Under the pieces are notes generated by a model. That model was given only the letters and a program-made list of their open reading frames with translations, made no database searches and was not told the origin of the DNA. The translations under genes were made by a program, and so were the position numbers. From Prevotella communis (GTDB taxonomy: Bacteria; Bacteroidota; Bacteroidia; Bacteroidales; Bacteroidaceae), in assembly GCF_022024175.1 (NCBI RefSeq), contig NZ_CP091794.1, positions 2,108,001-2,172,000 on the forward strand: a stretch of 64,000 nucleotides of DNA, given 5' to 3'. Shown piece by piece: positions 1 through 9,676 of this stretch; the first letter of the stretch is position 1, and each line of letters opens with the position of its first letter.

Positions 1-168
1 CTCTTCCTTGGATTGGGCGCACAGGAGTTGCTGCTCATTGCCCTCATCGTGCTACTTCTTTTCGGTGGAGCCAAGATTCCCGAACTGATGCGCGGCCTAG
101 GCAAGGGCGTTAAGAGTTTCAAGGAAGGCATGAAGGAAGTTAACGACGAGGTCAAAAAGGATGAATAA
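1..168 (+). CDS. tatA: Sec-independent translocase TatA, C-terminal part (5' end outside window)
   Basis: The open frame runs in from the left edge and ends at 168. It shows a short hydrophobic segment ([14 protein letters not shown]), the hinge-like AKIPEL sequence and an amphipathic helix ([12 protein letters not shown]) followed by a charged tail, which is the TatA/TatB plan. TatA forms the protein-conducting part of the twin-arginine pathway, which exports folded proteins. The stop overlaps the tatC start by 8 bases, so the two are translationally coupled. The short tail favours TatA over TatB. The start codon is not visible. Confidence 0.9.
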   Translation, partial: LFLGLGAQELLLIALIVLLLFGGAKIPELMRGLGKGVKSFKEGMKEVNDEVKKDE

Positions 169-907
169 TAGCGAACCGGTAACCTTCTGGCAGCACCTTG
201 ATGTGCTCCGATGGGTCATCCTGCGTTCGCTGGTTGTCACCACTATCTTCGGCATTGCCGCCTTCTGTATGAAGGACTGGCTCTTTGCCGTTGTACTGGC
301 TCCACGTACTAGCGAGTTCATCACCTTTCAGTGGCTGGGCGTAGAGCCATTCAGTATTCACCTGATGAACACGGGACTCACAGAGCAATTTATGACCCAC
401 ATGCGTGTGGCCATCTATGCAGGTTTGCTCTGTGCCGCCCCATACGACATCTTCGAACTATTCCGTTTTGTTTCTCCCGGGCTTTACCAAAACGAACGTC
501 GTGCTGTTTTCTGGGTAGTCACCACGGGCTATCTGATGTTTATTCTTGGCACCTTGCTCAACTATTTTCTGATTTTTCCCCTCACCGTGCGTTTTCTGGG
601 GACCTATCAGGTCAGTGCAGAGGTAGAGAATATGCTCACACTTCAGTCTTATACAGACACACTTGTCTCTATGAGCCTAATCATGGGCATAATTTTTGAA
701 CTCCCCATTGTATGTGCAATCCTTGGCCGTCTGCATCTTATCAGCTCCAGCCTCATGAGTCGTTATCGACGTCATGCCATCGTGGCAATCCTCGTCATTG
801 CCGCCATCATCACCCCTACTACTGACATTTTCACCCTTCTGGTCGTCTCCCTGCCAATCTGGTTGCTCTATGAGTTCAGTATCCTTGTAGTGAAACTGAT
901 TCGATAA
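161..907 (+). CDS. tatC: Sec-independent protein translocase TatC
   Basis: This 248-residue membrane protein has the usual TatC length and six hydrophobic segments. The N-terminal [15 protein letters not shown] region matches the family's cytoplasmic start (E/Q-HL-x-ELR-R type), and FVSPGLY matches the conserved F-x-x-PGL-x-x-E loop (here GLYQNE). TatC is the receptor for RR signal peptides in the inner membrane. The start ATG lies within the end of tatA. A gene for a Tat-exported protein with an RRDFLK motif lies 2.5 kb downstream at 3462. Confidence 0.95.
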   Translation: MNNSEPVTFWQHLDVLRWVILRSLVVTTIFGIAAFCMKDWLFAVVLAPRTSEFITFQWLGVEPFSIHLMNTGLTEQFMTHMRVAIYAGLLCAAPYDIFELFRFVSPGLYQNERRAVFWVVTTGYLMFILGTLLNYFLIFPLTVRFLGTYQVSAEVENMLTLQSYTDTLVSMSLIMGIIFELPIVCAILGRLHLISSSLMSRYRRHAIVAILVIAAIITPTTDIFTLLVVSLPIWLLYEFSILVVKLIR

Positions 908-940
908 AGTCCACACCTTTACATTCTCTTTACAACAAAG

Positions 941-1837
941 ATGAAGAAGACTATTGTATTGCTCTACTTGATGGTATTGTGGACTTCAGTCATAATAGCC
1001 CAGAAACCACAAAGATTTCATCAAGAGTTGCCTGCAGGAAACTACAGTGGGATAACGGCTTTGGGGAATAACAGATATGCCGTGGTGAGCGACAAGTCGG
1101 AAACAGAGGGATTCTTTATTCTGCATATTGAGACAGACAGCGTCAAAGGGTGCATCACATCACTAGAGAACGAGGGATTTCAATCCAGCGGTTTGCCAAA
1201 CAGAGATGTAGAGGGAATCTGCTATCGCCCCACAACAAATACTGTTTTCATATCTGGAGAGAAGGATAATGAGGTATATGAATATACTTTGGATGGAAAA
1301 CGAACCGGACAACGCCTGGAGATGCCAGACATCTTCAAGAAGACAGGACACAACTACGGATTGGAATCGCTGACCTACGACAGGAAACGGCATTTATTCT
1401 ATACTACCTGTGAAAGGCTCCTGGAAGGTGACTCCCTGCTTCGTATCCAATCCTTCAGTGATAACCTGAAACCAGGGTTCTGCTACTATTATAAACCTGA
1501 TGAACCAATCAGTAAGAAGCATTTCTATGGAGTTTCGGAACTCTGCGCATTAGAAGACGGACGATTATTGGTTTTAGAGCGTCAGATTCGTGTGCCAAAA
1601 CTAAAACTGGGCGCATCCACCATTATCCGTATCTACGAGACTACGCCAACGGATAAGCCCATATTAGAAAAGAGATTAGTCAAAGAGTTTCGCACCCGAC
1701 TAAGTCTCACCAGTCGTAAGTTTGCGAATTACGAAGGACTCTGTGAGATACAGGGAAACCGTCTGCTACTGATTGCTGATTCACAGAACAGATTCAAAGG
1801 TTTTCTGCGCGACTGGTTTCTGATAATTGGATTTTAA
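941..1837 (+). CDS. Secreted esterase-like activity of phytase family protein
   Basis: The 298-residue product begins with a signal peptide (KKTIVLLYLMVLWTSVIIAQ). The body resembles the phytase-like propeller family: GNYSGITAL, NRDVEGICY and YGLESLTYD are repeated blade-type motifs, and NYEGLCEI follows near the end. The family is named for phytase-like esterase activity, but real substrates are mostly unknown. The protein is probably periplasmic or outer-membrane associated. It starts 33 bases after tatC with no clear promoter between, so it may be read through from tatAC. Confidence 0.75.
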   Translation: MKKTIVLLYLMVLWTSVIIAQKPQRFHQELPAGNYSGITALGNNRYAVVSDKSETEGFFILHIETDSVKGCITSLENEGFQSSGLPNRDVEGICYRPTTNTVFISGEKDNEVYEYTLDGKRTGQRLEMPDIFKKTGHNYGLESLTYDRKRHLFYTTCERLLEGDSLLRIQSFSDNLKPGFCYYYKPDEPISKKHFYGVSELCALEDGRLLVLERQIRVPKLKLGASTIIRIYETTPTDKPILEKRLVKEFRTRLSLTSRKFANYEGLCEIQGNRLLLIADSQNRFKGFLRDWFLIIGF

Positions 1838-1890
1838 AATACTCATGCCTGAAAATACGCAATTTATTTGGTGTTTTCCTTGCTTATTCG

Positions 1891-1898
1891 TATCTTTG
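1891..1898 (+). promoter_or_regulatory. Bacteroidetes -7 promoter element (TATCTTTG)
   Basis: TATCTTTG matches the Bacteroidetes consensus TAnnTTTG. It lies 20 bases before the ATG at 1919. This argues that the polyferredoxin starts at 1919 and not at the upstream TTG at 1868, because the TTG would lie upstream of transcription start. Confidence 0.7.
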
Positions 1899-1918
1899 TA
1901 GCCACAAATACTATTACT

Positions 1919-3403
1919 ATGCTTCGAAAAATCAGAATTACACTGGGCAGTGTGATGTTCATAGGACTGTCACTGCTGTTCCTGGACTTTACGGGAACAC
2001 TACACCAATGGCTTAGCTGGATGGCCAAAGTGCAGGCTTTAGAGGCCGTATTGGCACTGAATGTGGCTGTCATCGCGGGGCTCGCTGTACTCACGTTTCT
2101 ATTTGGACGTATCTATTGCTCCATCATCTGTCCACTGGGGGTAATGCAGGATGTTTTCGGATGGTTGGGTAAAAAATCCAAGAAAAACAGGTACACCTTT
2201 TCTAAAGAATACAAGTGGCTGAGATATGGTCTGCTCGCTATATTCATCGCAGGTTGTCTGGCAGGTGTCGGCACTATCATTGAGCTGTTGGCTCCTTACT
2301 CTGCCTTTGGCCGCATCTGTACCATGCTGCTGCAGCCTTTGTGGATGTTGGGTAATAATGCACTGGCATCAATTGCAGAGCATTACGAGAGTTATGCATT
2401 CTATGGCGTAGACGTATGGATGAAGTCACTCCCCGTATTCTTCATCGCCCTGCTCACGCTGATTATCATTGCTATCTTAGCCTGGCGAAACGGTCGTACA
2501 TACTGTAACACCATTTGTCCTGTAGGCACGGTACTGTCGTTTATCTCACGTTTCTCACTGCTGAAGATTCATTTCAACGAGGATAAATGCAAGAACTGTT
2601 CGTTGTGTACCAAGAACTGTAAGGCGGCCTGCATAGATTCCAAGAATCACAAGGTCGATTATAGTCGTTGCGTAGTATGTGGGGACTGCATCAAGAGTTG
2701 CAAGTTTGGAGCACTGAGCTACTCTAGAAAAACTAGTGGGACCAGTAAAACTGGTACGACTAGTGATGCTAGCGTCGATGCCAACAAACGTTCTTTCTTG
2801 ATTGCCACAGCCCTTGTATCTACAGCAGCCTTAGCACAAGAAAAGAAACACGTTGATGGAGGACTGGCAGATATCATCGAGAAGAAAGCGCCTGAAAGAA
2901 AGACACCAATAGTACCACCAGGTGCCCGTTCGCTGAAGCACATGACACAACACTGCACGGGCTGCCAGCTGTGCGTATCAAAATGTCCCAACGACGTTTT
3001 GCGTCCCAGCATGGATATCACAAATCTGATGCAGCCCGTAATGTCATTCGAGAAAGGCTATTGCCGTCCGGAATGTACACGTTGTTCAGAGGTTTGTCCT
3101 GCCGGTGCCATCAAACTGATAGACAAGGAAGAGAAGTCAGGTATTCAGATAGGTCATGCTGTGGTCTATCCCGACTTCTGTCTTTCGGCTTTGGGTGAAA
3201 ACGAGTGTGGCAACTGTGCCCGTCATTGTCCAGTAGGTGCCATTGAGATGGTGCCCAGCGATCCTGAAGACGATCTGTCACCATCTGTTCCCGCAGTCAA
3301 CGAGAATGCCTGCATAGGTTGCGGTGCCTGTGAGCACCTATGTCCTGTGCGCCCACTATCGGCCATTCACGTAGAAGGTCATGAGGTTCACAAGATGGTT
3401 TAA
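1919..3403 (+). CDS. Membrane-bound polyferredoxin, NapH/NosR-like 4Fe-4S protein
   Basis: From the ATG at 1919 the protein is 494 residues. The first half has several hydrophobic helices with two C-x3-CP motifs facing the membrane edge (CSIICPLG and CNTICPVG), as in NapH/CcoG-type quinol dehydrogenases. The second half has many C-x2-C-x2-C-x3-C clusters (CKNCSLCTKNC, CVVCGDCIKSC, CTGCQLCVSKCP, CRPECTRCSEVCP, CIGCGACEHLCP), giving about five or six 4Fe-4S sites. It probably moves electrons between quinol and an extracytoplasmic acceptor. A low-complexity stretch (KTSGTSKTGTTSDAS) separates the clusters at bases 2722-2772. The next gene is a Tat-exported Fe-S reductase, a likely partner. Confidence 0.85.
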   Translation: MLRKIRITLGSVMFIGLSLLFLDFTGTLHQWLSWMAKVQALEAVLALNVAVIAGLAVLTFLFGRIYCSIICPLGVMQDVFGWLGKKSKKNRYTFSKEYKWLRYGLLAIFIAGCLAGVGTIIELLAPYSAFGRICTMLLQPLWMLGNNALASIAEHYESYAFYGVDVWMKSLPVFFIALLTLIIIAILAWRNGRTYCNTICPVGTVLSFISRFSLLKIHFNEDKCKNCSLCTKNCKAACIDSKNHKVDYSRCVVCGDCIKSCKFGALSYSRKTSGTSKTGTTSDASVDANKRSFLIATALVSTAALAQEKKHVDGGLADIIEKKAPERKTPIVPPGARSLKHMTQHCTGCQLCVSKCPNDVLRPSMDITNLMQPVMSFEKGYCRPECTRCSEVCPAGAIKLIDKEEKSGIQIGHAVVYPDFCLSALGENECGNCARHCPVGAIEMVPSDPEDDLSPSVPAVNENACIGCGACEHLCPVRPLSAIHVEGHEVHKMV

Positions 3404-3461
3404 GGTTTAAGATTTAAGGTTTAATTATGCATTAAGCATTATGAATTAAGCATTAGAAGAC
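3404..3461. repeat. AT-rich intergenic repeat of AAGGTTTAA and ATTAAGCATTA units
   Basis: The gap between the polyferredoxin and the reductase consists of imperfect short units (AAGGTTTAAGATTTAAGGTTTA, then GCATTAAGCATTATGAATTAAGCATTA in parts). The same kind of low-complexity spacer recurs at 20779, 24649, 37434 and 44156. Confidence 0.7.
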
Positions 3462-4811
3462 ATGGATAGAAGAGATTTCTTAAAATATATGGGACTTGGC
3501 TCAGCTGCTGCTATTGCAGCTTGTGCAGGAAAGAAGAGTGACAACGGCAATGACATTGGCGAGCCACCTGTGGGACAAATGACATACAGGACCAACCCCA
3601 AGAACAACGACAAGGTATCCTTATTAGGCTACGGCATGATGCGACTGCCACAACTACCTGATTCTGAAGAGTTTGATCAGGATATGATCAACCAACAGAC
3701 AGACTACGCCCTGGAGCATGGTGTGAACTACTTCGACACATCGCCCGTGTACTGTCGCGGTCTTTCTGAGCGCTGCACCGGTATCGCTCTGAGTCGTCAC
3801 AAACGCGAGGAATATCTCGTAGCCACGAAGTTATCAAACTTTGGTGATGCTTCACGCGAAGGATCGATGCAGATGTACCAGAACTCGTTCAAGGAACTGC
3901 AGGTTGAGTATATTGACTACTATCTGCTGCACGCCATCGGAGGCAGTATGGAGGAGTTCAACAAACGCTATGTAGACAACGGCATGATGGACTTCCTCAT
4001 GCAGGAGCGCGAGGCTGGAAGGATTCGGAACCTGGGCTTCTCATTCCACGGTCAGAAAGAAGTGTTTGATGAGGTATTGGCTATGACAGACCAGTATCAC
4101 TGGGACTTCGTACAGATTGAGCTGAACTATCTGGACTGGAACTATGCCAACGAGATTAACAGCTTTAATGTGGATGCTTCCTATCTCTATGCAGAACTGG
4201 AGAAGCGTCATATTCCAGCTGTCATCATGGAACCTCTTCTCGGAGGCCGCCTGGTCAAGGACCTGCCACAATATGCAATCAACGAACTGAAACAGCGCGA
4301 CCCGCAGAAATCGATCGCATCATGGGCCTTCCGCTATGCAGGTACCCCAGAGGGTGTTCTCACCGTACTGAGTGGTATGACTTTCATGGAGCATCTGAAA
4401 GATAACCTTCTCTCCTACTGTCCGTTGGAGCCTCTGACGGAAGAGGAGCAACGATTCCTGGACACAGAGATTGCTCAACAGATGATGGAGATGGGTACAA
4501 TCCCCTGCAACAACTGCCAATACTGCATGCCCTGTCCCTATGGTATCGATATCCCAGGTATCTTCGTACATTATAATAAATGGTTGGTGGAAAAGACGTT
4601 GCCTAAGGACAAAGGTGACGAGAACTACCGCAAGAACCGTCGTAACTACCTCATCAGTCTGGACCGTGCCATCCCCAAGGACCGTCAGCCCGACCACTGC
4701 ATCATGTGCAACCACTGCATTGAGGTGAAAACCTGTCCTCAGAAAATACGTATTCCTCAGGAACTGAAAAAGATTGCTGACCTGATGGAACAACTGAAAA
4801 GAGACGAATGA
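3462..4811 (+). CDS. Tat-exported aldo/keto reductase with C-terminal ferredoxin domain, lipoprotein-like
   Basis: The 449-residue protein begins [11 protein letters not shown], a twin-arginine signal, followed by [11 protein letters not shown] with a lipobox-like cysteine, so it is probably exported folded and lipid-anchored. Residues about 40-350 form an aldo/keto reductase barrel ([36 protein letters not shown]). Two cysteine clusters follow ([11 protein letters not shown] and [14 protein letters not shown]), as in the Fe-S aldo/keto reductase subgroup. The position right after a membrane polyferredoxin and near tatC suggests an electron-transfer pair at the cell envelope. The substrate is unknown. 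The stop overlaps the next start by four bases. Confidence 0.88.
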   Translation: MDRRDFLKYMGLGSAAAIAACAGKKSDNGNDIGEPPVGQMTYRTNPKNNDKVSLLGYGMMRLPQLPDSEEFDQDMINQQTDYALEHGVNYFDTSPVYCRGLSERCTGIALSRHKREEYLVATKLSNFGDASREGSMQMYQNSFKELQVEYIDYYLLHAIGGSMEEFNKRYVDNGMMDFLMQEREAGRIRNLGFSFHGQKEVFDEVLAMTDQYHWDFVQIELNYLDWNYANEINSFNVDASYLYAELEKRHIPAVIMEPLLGGRLVKDLPQYAINELKQRDPQKSIASWAFRYAGTPEGVLTVLSGMTFMEHLKDNLLSYCPLEPLTEEEQRFLDTEIAQQMMEMGTIPCNNCQYCMPCPYGIDIPGIFVHYNKWLVEKTLPKDKGDENYRKNRRNYLISLDRAIPKDRQPDHCIMCNHCIEVKTCPQKIRIPQELKKIADLMEQLKRDE

Positions 4812-5536
4812 AACAGTACACAGACATATTTTTAGATTTCGACGATACACTTTATGACACCCACGGCAATGCCGTGATAGCACTCGCTGAGACGTATGAG
4901 GACTTTCATTTGGACCGCTATTTCAACGATCCACAGGTGTTTTACGAAGACTATTGGAAGACCAACATCGACCTGTGGGGACGCTACTCCAAGGGTGAGA
5001 TAACACGCGATTATCTTATCGTTGAGCGTTTCCGTCACCCACTTTGTGTGAGTGAAGAATTACGAGTGAAAAATGAGCAGTCAGCCTCTGCCTTCGAAGA
5101 CTATTGTCTCAAGATAAGCGATGTATTCCTTGACTACTGCTCATCAAAGCCTGGCGTCATTGATGGTGCCCACGAACTGATGGATTATCTCCGCGACAAA
5201 GGCTATAGGCTACACATGTGCAGCAACGGTTTTCATGAGGTACAATACAAGAAGCTGAAGGCCTGCGGATTAAGCAACCACTTCGACACCATCATCCTGA
5301 GCGAAGATGCAGGTGTCAACAAGCCCTCACCCCTATTCTTTGAATATGCCCTGAAAGAATCGGGAGCCAACAAAGCATCGACGATTATGATTGGCGACAA
5401 TTTCCAAACAGATATTCTGGGGGCCAAGAATGCCGGACTAGATACTATTTTCTTTAACCACTGGCCAGAATATCCTGCAACAGAGCCTGTAACTTATGAA
5501 GTAAAAGCATTAAAAGATATTATGAACATCCTATAA
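4808..5536 (+). CDS. yjjG: HAD-superfamily phosphatase, YjjG-type nucleotidase
   Basis: This 242-residue cytoplasmic protein has HAD motif I near the N terminus ([11 protein letters not shown], with both aspartates), motif II around CSNGF, a lysine in GVNKPSP and motif [13 protein letters not shown]. The overall pattern fits the YjjG family, which removes phosphate from non-canonical pyrimidine nucleotides. It is translationally coupled (ATGA) to the reductase. The substrate assignment rests on family resemblance only. Confidence 0.85.
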   Translation: MKQYTDIFLDFDDTLYDTHGNAVIALAETYEDFHLDRYFNDPQVFYEDYWKTNIDLWGRYSKGEITRDYLIVERFRHPLCVSEELRVKNEQSASAFEDYCLKISDVFLDYCSSKPGVIDGAHELMDYLRDKGYRLHMCSNGFHEVQYKKLKACGLSNHFDTIILSEDAGVNKPSPLFFEYALKESGANKASTIMIGDNFQTDILGAKNAGLDTIFFNHWPEYPATEPVTYEVKALKDIMNIL

Positions 5537-5546
5537 GATTAAACAT

Positions 5547-6785
5547 ATGGAACAGAAGAAAGAAGAACAAATACTTGTGCGCATCACTGGTCAGGATCGT
5601 CCTGGACTGACCGCATCGGTGATGGGCATACTTGCAAAATACGACGCACAGATTCTAGATATCGGTCAGGCCGATATCCACGCCACCCTGTCACTGGGCA
5701 TCCTTATTCGCATGGAAGAAGAGCACTCGGGACAGGTGATGAAAGAACTGTTGTTCAAGGCTACCGAACTGGGCGTAAACATCGGCTTTGCCCCTATCAC
5801 CGATGAAGAATACGAGGACTGGGTGGGCCATCAAGGCAAGAACCGCTATATCCTCATGGTGATGGGACGCCAGTTGGAAGCCAAGCAGATTGAAGCTGCC
5901 ACACGCGTCATTGCCGATCAAGGTCTGAATATTGACTCCATCATCCGTTTAACTGGTCGTAAGAGTATCAAGAACCCAGCTAAGCACACCCGTGCCTGCA
6001 TCGAATTCTCACTGCGCGGCGAACCCGCCAACCGTCACGAGATGCAGTCCAAGTTCCTCAAACTGTCGGCCGAGATGGAGATTGACTTCTCCTTCCAGCG
6101 TGATGATATGTTCCGCCGTATGCGTCGCCTTATCTGTTTCGATATGGACTCCACCCTTATCCAGACCGAGTGTATCGACGAGTTGGCCGAGCGCGCTGGC
6201 GTTGGTGCACAGGTGCGTGCCATTACCGAGAGCGCTATGCGTGGCGAGATTGATTTCAAGGAAAGTTTTACGCGTCGTGTAAAATTGCTCAAGGGTCTCG
6301 ATGTCAGTGTGATGCAAGATATTGCCGAACATCTGCCCATCACCGAGGGCGTTGACCGTCTAATGACCATCCTCAAGCGCTGCGGCTATAAGATAGCCAT
6401 TCTCAGTGGTGGATTCACCTATTTCGGCGAACACCTGCAGCGCAAATACGGTATTGACTATGTCTATGCCAACGAGTTGGAGGTCGACGAGAACGGCAAG
6501 CTCACTGGCAACTACGTAGGTGAGATTGTTGACGGTCATCGCAAAGCCGAGCTCCTAAAGCTCATTGCACAGGTAGAGAAAGTCAATCTGGCGCAAACCA
6601 TTGCCGTGGGCGATGGTGCCAACGACCTGCCTATGATATCCGAAGCCGGACTGGGCATCGCCTTCCACGCTAAACCGCGTGTGGTGGCCAACGCCAAGCA
6701 GAGCATCAATACCATCGGACTCGATGGCGTGCTTTATTTCCTTGGTTTTAAAGACTCCTATCTCGGTGATCAAGGCAAACTATAA
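5547..6785 (+). CDS. serB: Phosphoserine phosphatase with two N-terminal ACT domains
   Basis: The 412-residue protein has an ACT domain at the start (VRITGQDRPGLTASVMGILA), a second ACT-like region at about 95-170 (YILMVMGRQL), then a SerB catalytic domain (FDMDSTLIQTECIDELA, ILSGGFTYF, AVGDGANDLPM). It makes serine from phosphoserine, and the ACT domains suggest amino-acid feedback control. All HAD catalytic aspartates are present. It sits 10 bases after the YjjG-type gene, and the next gene starts one base after its stop. Confidence 0.95.
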   Translation: MEQKKEEQILVRITGQDRPGLTASVMGILAKYDAQILDIGQADIHATLSLGILIRMEEEHSGQVMKELLFKATELGVNIGFAPITDEEYEDWVGHQGKNRYILMVMGRQLEAKQIEAATRVIADQGLNIDSIIRLTGRKSIKNPAKHTRACIEFSLRGEPANRHEMQSKFLKLSAEMEIDFSFQRDDMFRRMRRLICFDMDSTLIQTECIDELAERAGVGAQVRAITESAMRGEIDFKESFTRRVKLLKGLDVSVMQDIAEHLPITEGVDRLMTILKRCGYKIAILSGGFTYFGEHLQRKYGIDYVYANELEVDENGKLTGNYVGEIVDGHRKAELLKLIAQVEKVNLAQTIAVGDGANDLPMISEAGLGIAFHAKPRVVANAKQSINTIGLDGVLYFLGFKDSYLGDQGKL

Positions 6786-6786
6786 T

Positions 6787-9618
6787 ATGAAGACAATACT
6801 AGTTGGAATAGCAGTTTGGCTATCGGCATTAGCTTGCTATGCACAAGCCGACACCACTCAGGTTAGGAAAAAGAAAGAGCGCACCATTGAACTATCGGGC
6901 GAAGTCTATGACTCGTTCACCAAGGCCAAGGTGAAAGCACTCATCACATTGATGCGTTCAGACTCTACGTTTGTGGACTCTATGACCTGTTGGACATGGA
7001 GCACTTCTTCTTATTACCAGTTTAAGGTACCTGCTAAGAATGCCGACTATATCATCAAAGCCTCTGCCGAAGGATATAATGATACCACAATGAACTATAA
7101 GTTGCGCCATATTGCACGCAACTCATGGTTTGAACTGCCTCGCATCCTCATGAAGAAGAAGCAGCGCAGCGACGATGATATCTATAAGGAAATCGGACTC
7201 GGAGGAGTCGTCGTAACAGGTACCAAGGTAAAACTGGCCTATCGTGGTGACACGCTGGTGTATAATGCCTCCGCCTTTAACCTGCCAGAAGGTTCTATGC
7301 TCGACGGACTGATTCGTCAGATGCCCGGTGCCGAACTCAAGGACAACGGAGACATCTATATCAACGGCAAGAAAGTGGACTATCTCACGCTGAACGGTAA
7401 GGACTTCTTTAAGGGACAGAACAAGGTAATGCTCGACAACCTGCCCTACTACACCGTGAAGGAACTGAAAGTCTTTGACAAGAGTACCAAACAGAGTGAA
7501 CTCATTGGCCATGATGTCGAGAAGAAAGACTACGTGATGGATGTGCAGCTGAAGCGCGAATACAATCGTGGTCTGATGGGTAATATTGAAGGCGGGTACG
7601 GTACCGACAAACGTTACATGGGACGCCTGTTCGGCCTCTACTATGATGACCACTCACGTGTAAGCGTCTTTGCTAATGCCAACAACGTGAATGAAACCCA
7701 CAGGCCTGGAGCTGAAGGCGAATGGACACCCAGTAATACGCCGCAGGGACTAAGGTCTATGAAACAGACGGGCCTGCATATTGAGACCGAAGATGCTGAC
7801 AAAAACTGGGAGACCAACCTCGATGCCGTCTTCGCATGGGATGATGCCGATAATATGAGCCGTACTTCCAGCGAGCGCTTTGCCACAGGCGGAAATATCC
7901 TTGGAGGCTCTGAGTCATGGAGCCGCCAGAAAGATTTCCGTTTTCAGGCCTTTGACTACTTCCAAATAAAGAAGCCTGTCACATTGTGGGGTACACTCAA
8001 TGTCACCTATACCAATGGGCATCGCACTAACGGCAGTCAGGACTCCACCTACCGCGAGAGCCTCATCAACCAATCCTTCAACGACGGATTGACACGTTAC
8101 CGCACGCTGAACCTAAGTGGTACAATCGGCTTACATCATAAATTCGCCTGGGGCGATTATCTGATGGGCGGACTGACTGGCAGCTATACGCGCCAGAAAC
8201 CAAGCGACAGCTGGACGATGAACCGCACACTCTTCACACAGACAAGTGATACGGACCTGCGCCATAACTATGCCGACACACATAGTGACAATTATAGCTA
8301 TGAGGCAGAATTCGGCTATTATCTCCAGCTACTCAACAGGTGGTTTATTGGCGCCAATGCCAGTTATACGCAGTCGTTAGACAATAGCAATAACCTGCGT
8401 TATCGCCTGGACCGCTTGGCGGAGGACAAACTACAGACGGAATGGCTACCTTCCACGCATGAAGAACTGAAGAGTGTGATAGACCTTAACAACTGCGACG
8501 AGCAACAACTGCTTACTCGTACCGCCAGTACCACATTAGAGGTCATGCACTCCAGCGACAATGAGTATTTCTCATTCTCACTCCCCATCAAGAATCCACA
8601 CGAGCGACTTTATTATAACGACTTTGCCGGGCTCGACACCATTGCTCGTCGCAGTTACGTGGAAATAGCGCCTAGCATCAGCTGGTCGCGCTGGGGCAAG
8701 AAGAATGGTCTGAACAGCTTAGGCTATAGCATGAACATGAGCAGACCATCCTTGGCAGACCTGATGCCCGTCGATGATACAACCAACCCACTGGTCACCA
8801 CCATCAACAACCCTGACCTGAAACCTACGCTGACACATAACGTGAATATCGGTTTTCAGTTCAACAATGACTCCATCCGCCGTTTCATCCGTGTGTGGAG
8901 TAATGCCTCGCTGACTCAGCACTCTATTGGTACACGCACCATCTACGATACCGCGACAGGTGTCTATACCTATATGCAGGACAATATCAACGGCAACTGG
9001 AACTGGAACCTCGGCACGAGCTATGAGCAACCACTCGACAGTGCCAAACGAATCACCCTGCAACAGCGTTTCAGCGTCGATTATCTCCATTCTGTAGATT
9101 TCGATGTGGTCTATGAATCCTATAAGCCCTTTGAGGAATATGACTTCCTGAAGAGCACCGTACACAACTGGACGCTCAACGAACACCTGGGTGTAGAATA
9201 CCAAAAGGACAAGCTCACCATTGGTATCAGCGGCGAGATAGACTGGCGCCGTTCAACCAGCCATCGTGCCAACTTCGAGAATATCTCGGCCTTCGACTAT
9301 AACTACGGTGGACTGCTGCGCTACACCATTCCCTGGGTAGAACTGAACATCGCTACCGACATCCGCATGTATAGTCGCAGGGGCTATCAGAGTGAGATGA
9401 TGAACACCGACGACTTGGTGTGGAATGCCGAACTGGCACGCTCACTGTTCAACGAGAAACTCACATTGAAGTTCACGGCCTTCGACCTGCTGCACCAGCT
9501 TTCCAACAAGCAATACAGCGTCAATGCACAGGGTCGCACAGAGACTTGGAACAACTGCATTCCCCGCTATCTGATGCTTTCCGTTGCCTATAAGTTCAAT
9601 AAACAACCAAAGAAATAA
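6787..9618 (+). CDS. Outer-membrane beta-barrel protein, TonB-receptor-like (OMP beta-brl family 3 type)
   Basis: The ATG at 6787 follows the serB stop by one base and opens a signal peptide (KTILVGIAVWLSALACYAQA). The frame is open upstream inside serB, but that part is out of frame with serB and reads as noise. The 943-residue product has a carboxypeptidase-like regulatory domain (ELSGEVYDSFTKAKV), a plug-like region (MLDGLIRQMPGAELKDNGDI and LNGKDFFKGQ) and a long beta-rich barrel. Proteins like this move or bind ligands at the outer membrane. No SusD partner is next to it, so it is not a classical SusCD pair. A strong terminator follows. Confidence 0.88.
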   Translation: MKTILVGIAVWLSALACYAQADTTQVRKKKERTIELSGEVYDSFTKAKVKALITLMRSDSTFVDSMTCWTWSTSSYYQFKVPAKNADYIIKASAEGYNDTTMNYKLRHIARNSWFELPRILMKKKQRSDDDIYKEIGLGGVVVTGTKVKLAYRGDTLVYNASAFNLPEGSMLDGLIRQMPGAELKDNGDIYINGKKVDYLTLNGKDFFKGQNKVMLDNLPYYTVKELKVFDKSTKQSELIGHDVEKKDYVMDVQLKREYNRGLMGNIEGGYGTDKRYMGRLFGLYYDDHSRVSVFANANNVNETHRPGAEGEWTPSNTPQGLRSMKQTGLHIETEDADKNWETNLDAVFAWDDADNMSRTSSERFATGGNILGGSESWSRQKDFRFQAFDYFQIKKPVTLWGTLNVTYTNGHRTNGSQDSTYRESLINQSFNDGLTRYRTLNLSGTIGLHHKFAWGDYLMGGLTGSYTRQKPSDSWTMNRTLFTQTSDTDLRHNYADTHSDNYSYEAEFGYYLQLLNRWFIGANASYTQSLDNSNNLRYRLDRLAEDKLQTEWLPSTHEELKSVIDLNNCDEQQLLTRTASTTLEVMHSSDNEYFSFSLPIKNPHERLYYNDFAGLDTIARRSYVEIAPSISWSRWGKKNGLNSLGYSMNMSRPSLADLMPVDDTTNPLVTTINNPDLKPTLTHNVNIGFQFNNDSIRRFIRVWSNASLTQHSIGTRTIYDTATGVYTYMQDNINGNWNWNLGTSYEQPLDSAKRITLQQRFSVDYLHSVDFDVVYESYKPFEEYDFLKSTVHNWTLNEHLGVEYQKDKLTIGISGEIDWRRSTSHRANFENISAFDYNYGGLLRYTIPWVELNIATDIRMYSRRGYQSEMMNTDDLVWNAELARSLFNEKLTLKFTAFDLLHQLSNKQYSVNAQGRTETWNNCIPRYLMLSVAYKFNKQPKK

Positions 9619-9620
9619 AA

Positions 9621-9660
9621 AAAATAAGAGGTGAGACGTTTCAATCTCACCTCTTATTTT
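9621..9660. terminator. Bidirectional intrinsic terminator
   Basis: A perfect 16-bp stem (AAAATAAGAGGTGAGA at 9621-9636, complement at 9645-9660) with an 8-base loop lies between the convergent barrel and GH43 genes. T-rich flanks occur on both strands, so it can end transcription both ways. Confidence 0.92.
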
Positions 9661-9676
9661 TTATGATAGCATTCCC

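Noticed and set aside
6679..6786. Upstream extension of the outer-membrane barrel gene
   Set aside because: It lies inside serB out of frame, and the ATG at 6787 is followed directly by a signal peptide.
6787..9618. SusC of a polysaccharide utilisation locus
   Set aside because: No SusD-like gene is adjacent, and the plug and barrel motifs fit the OMP beta-barrel family better than SusC.
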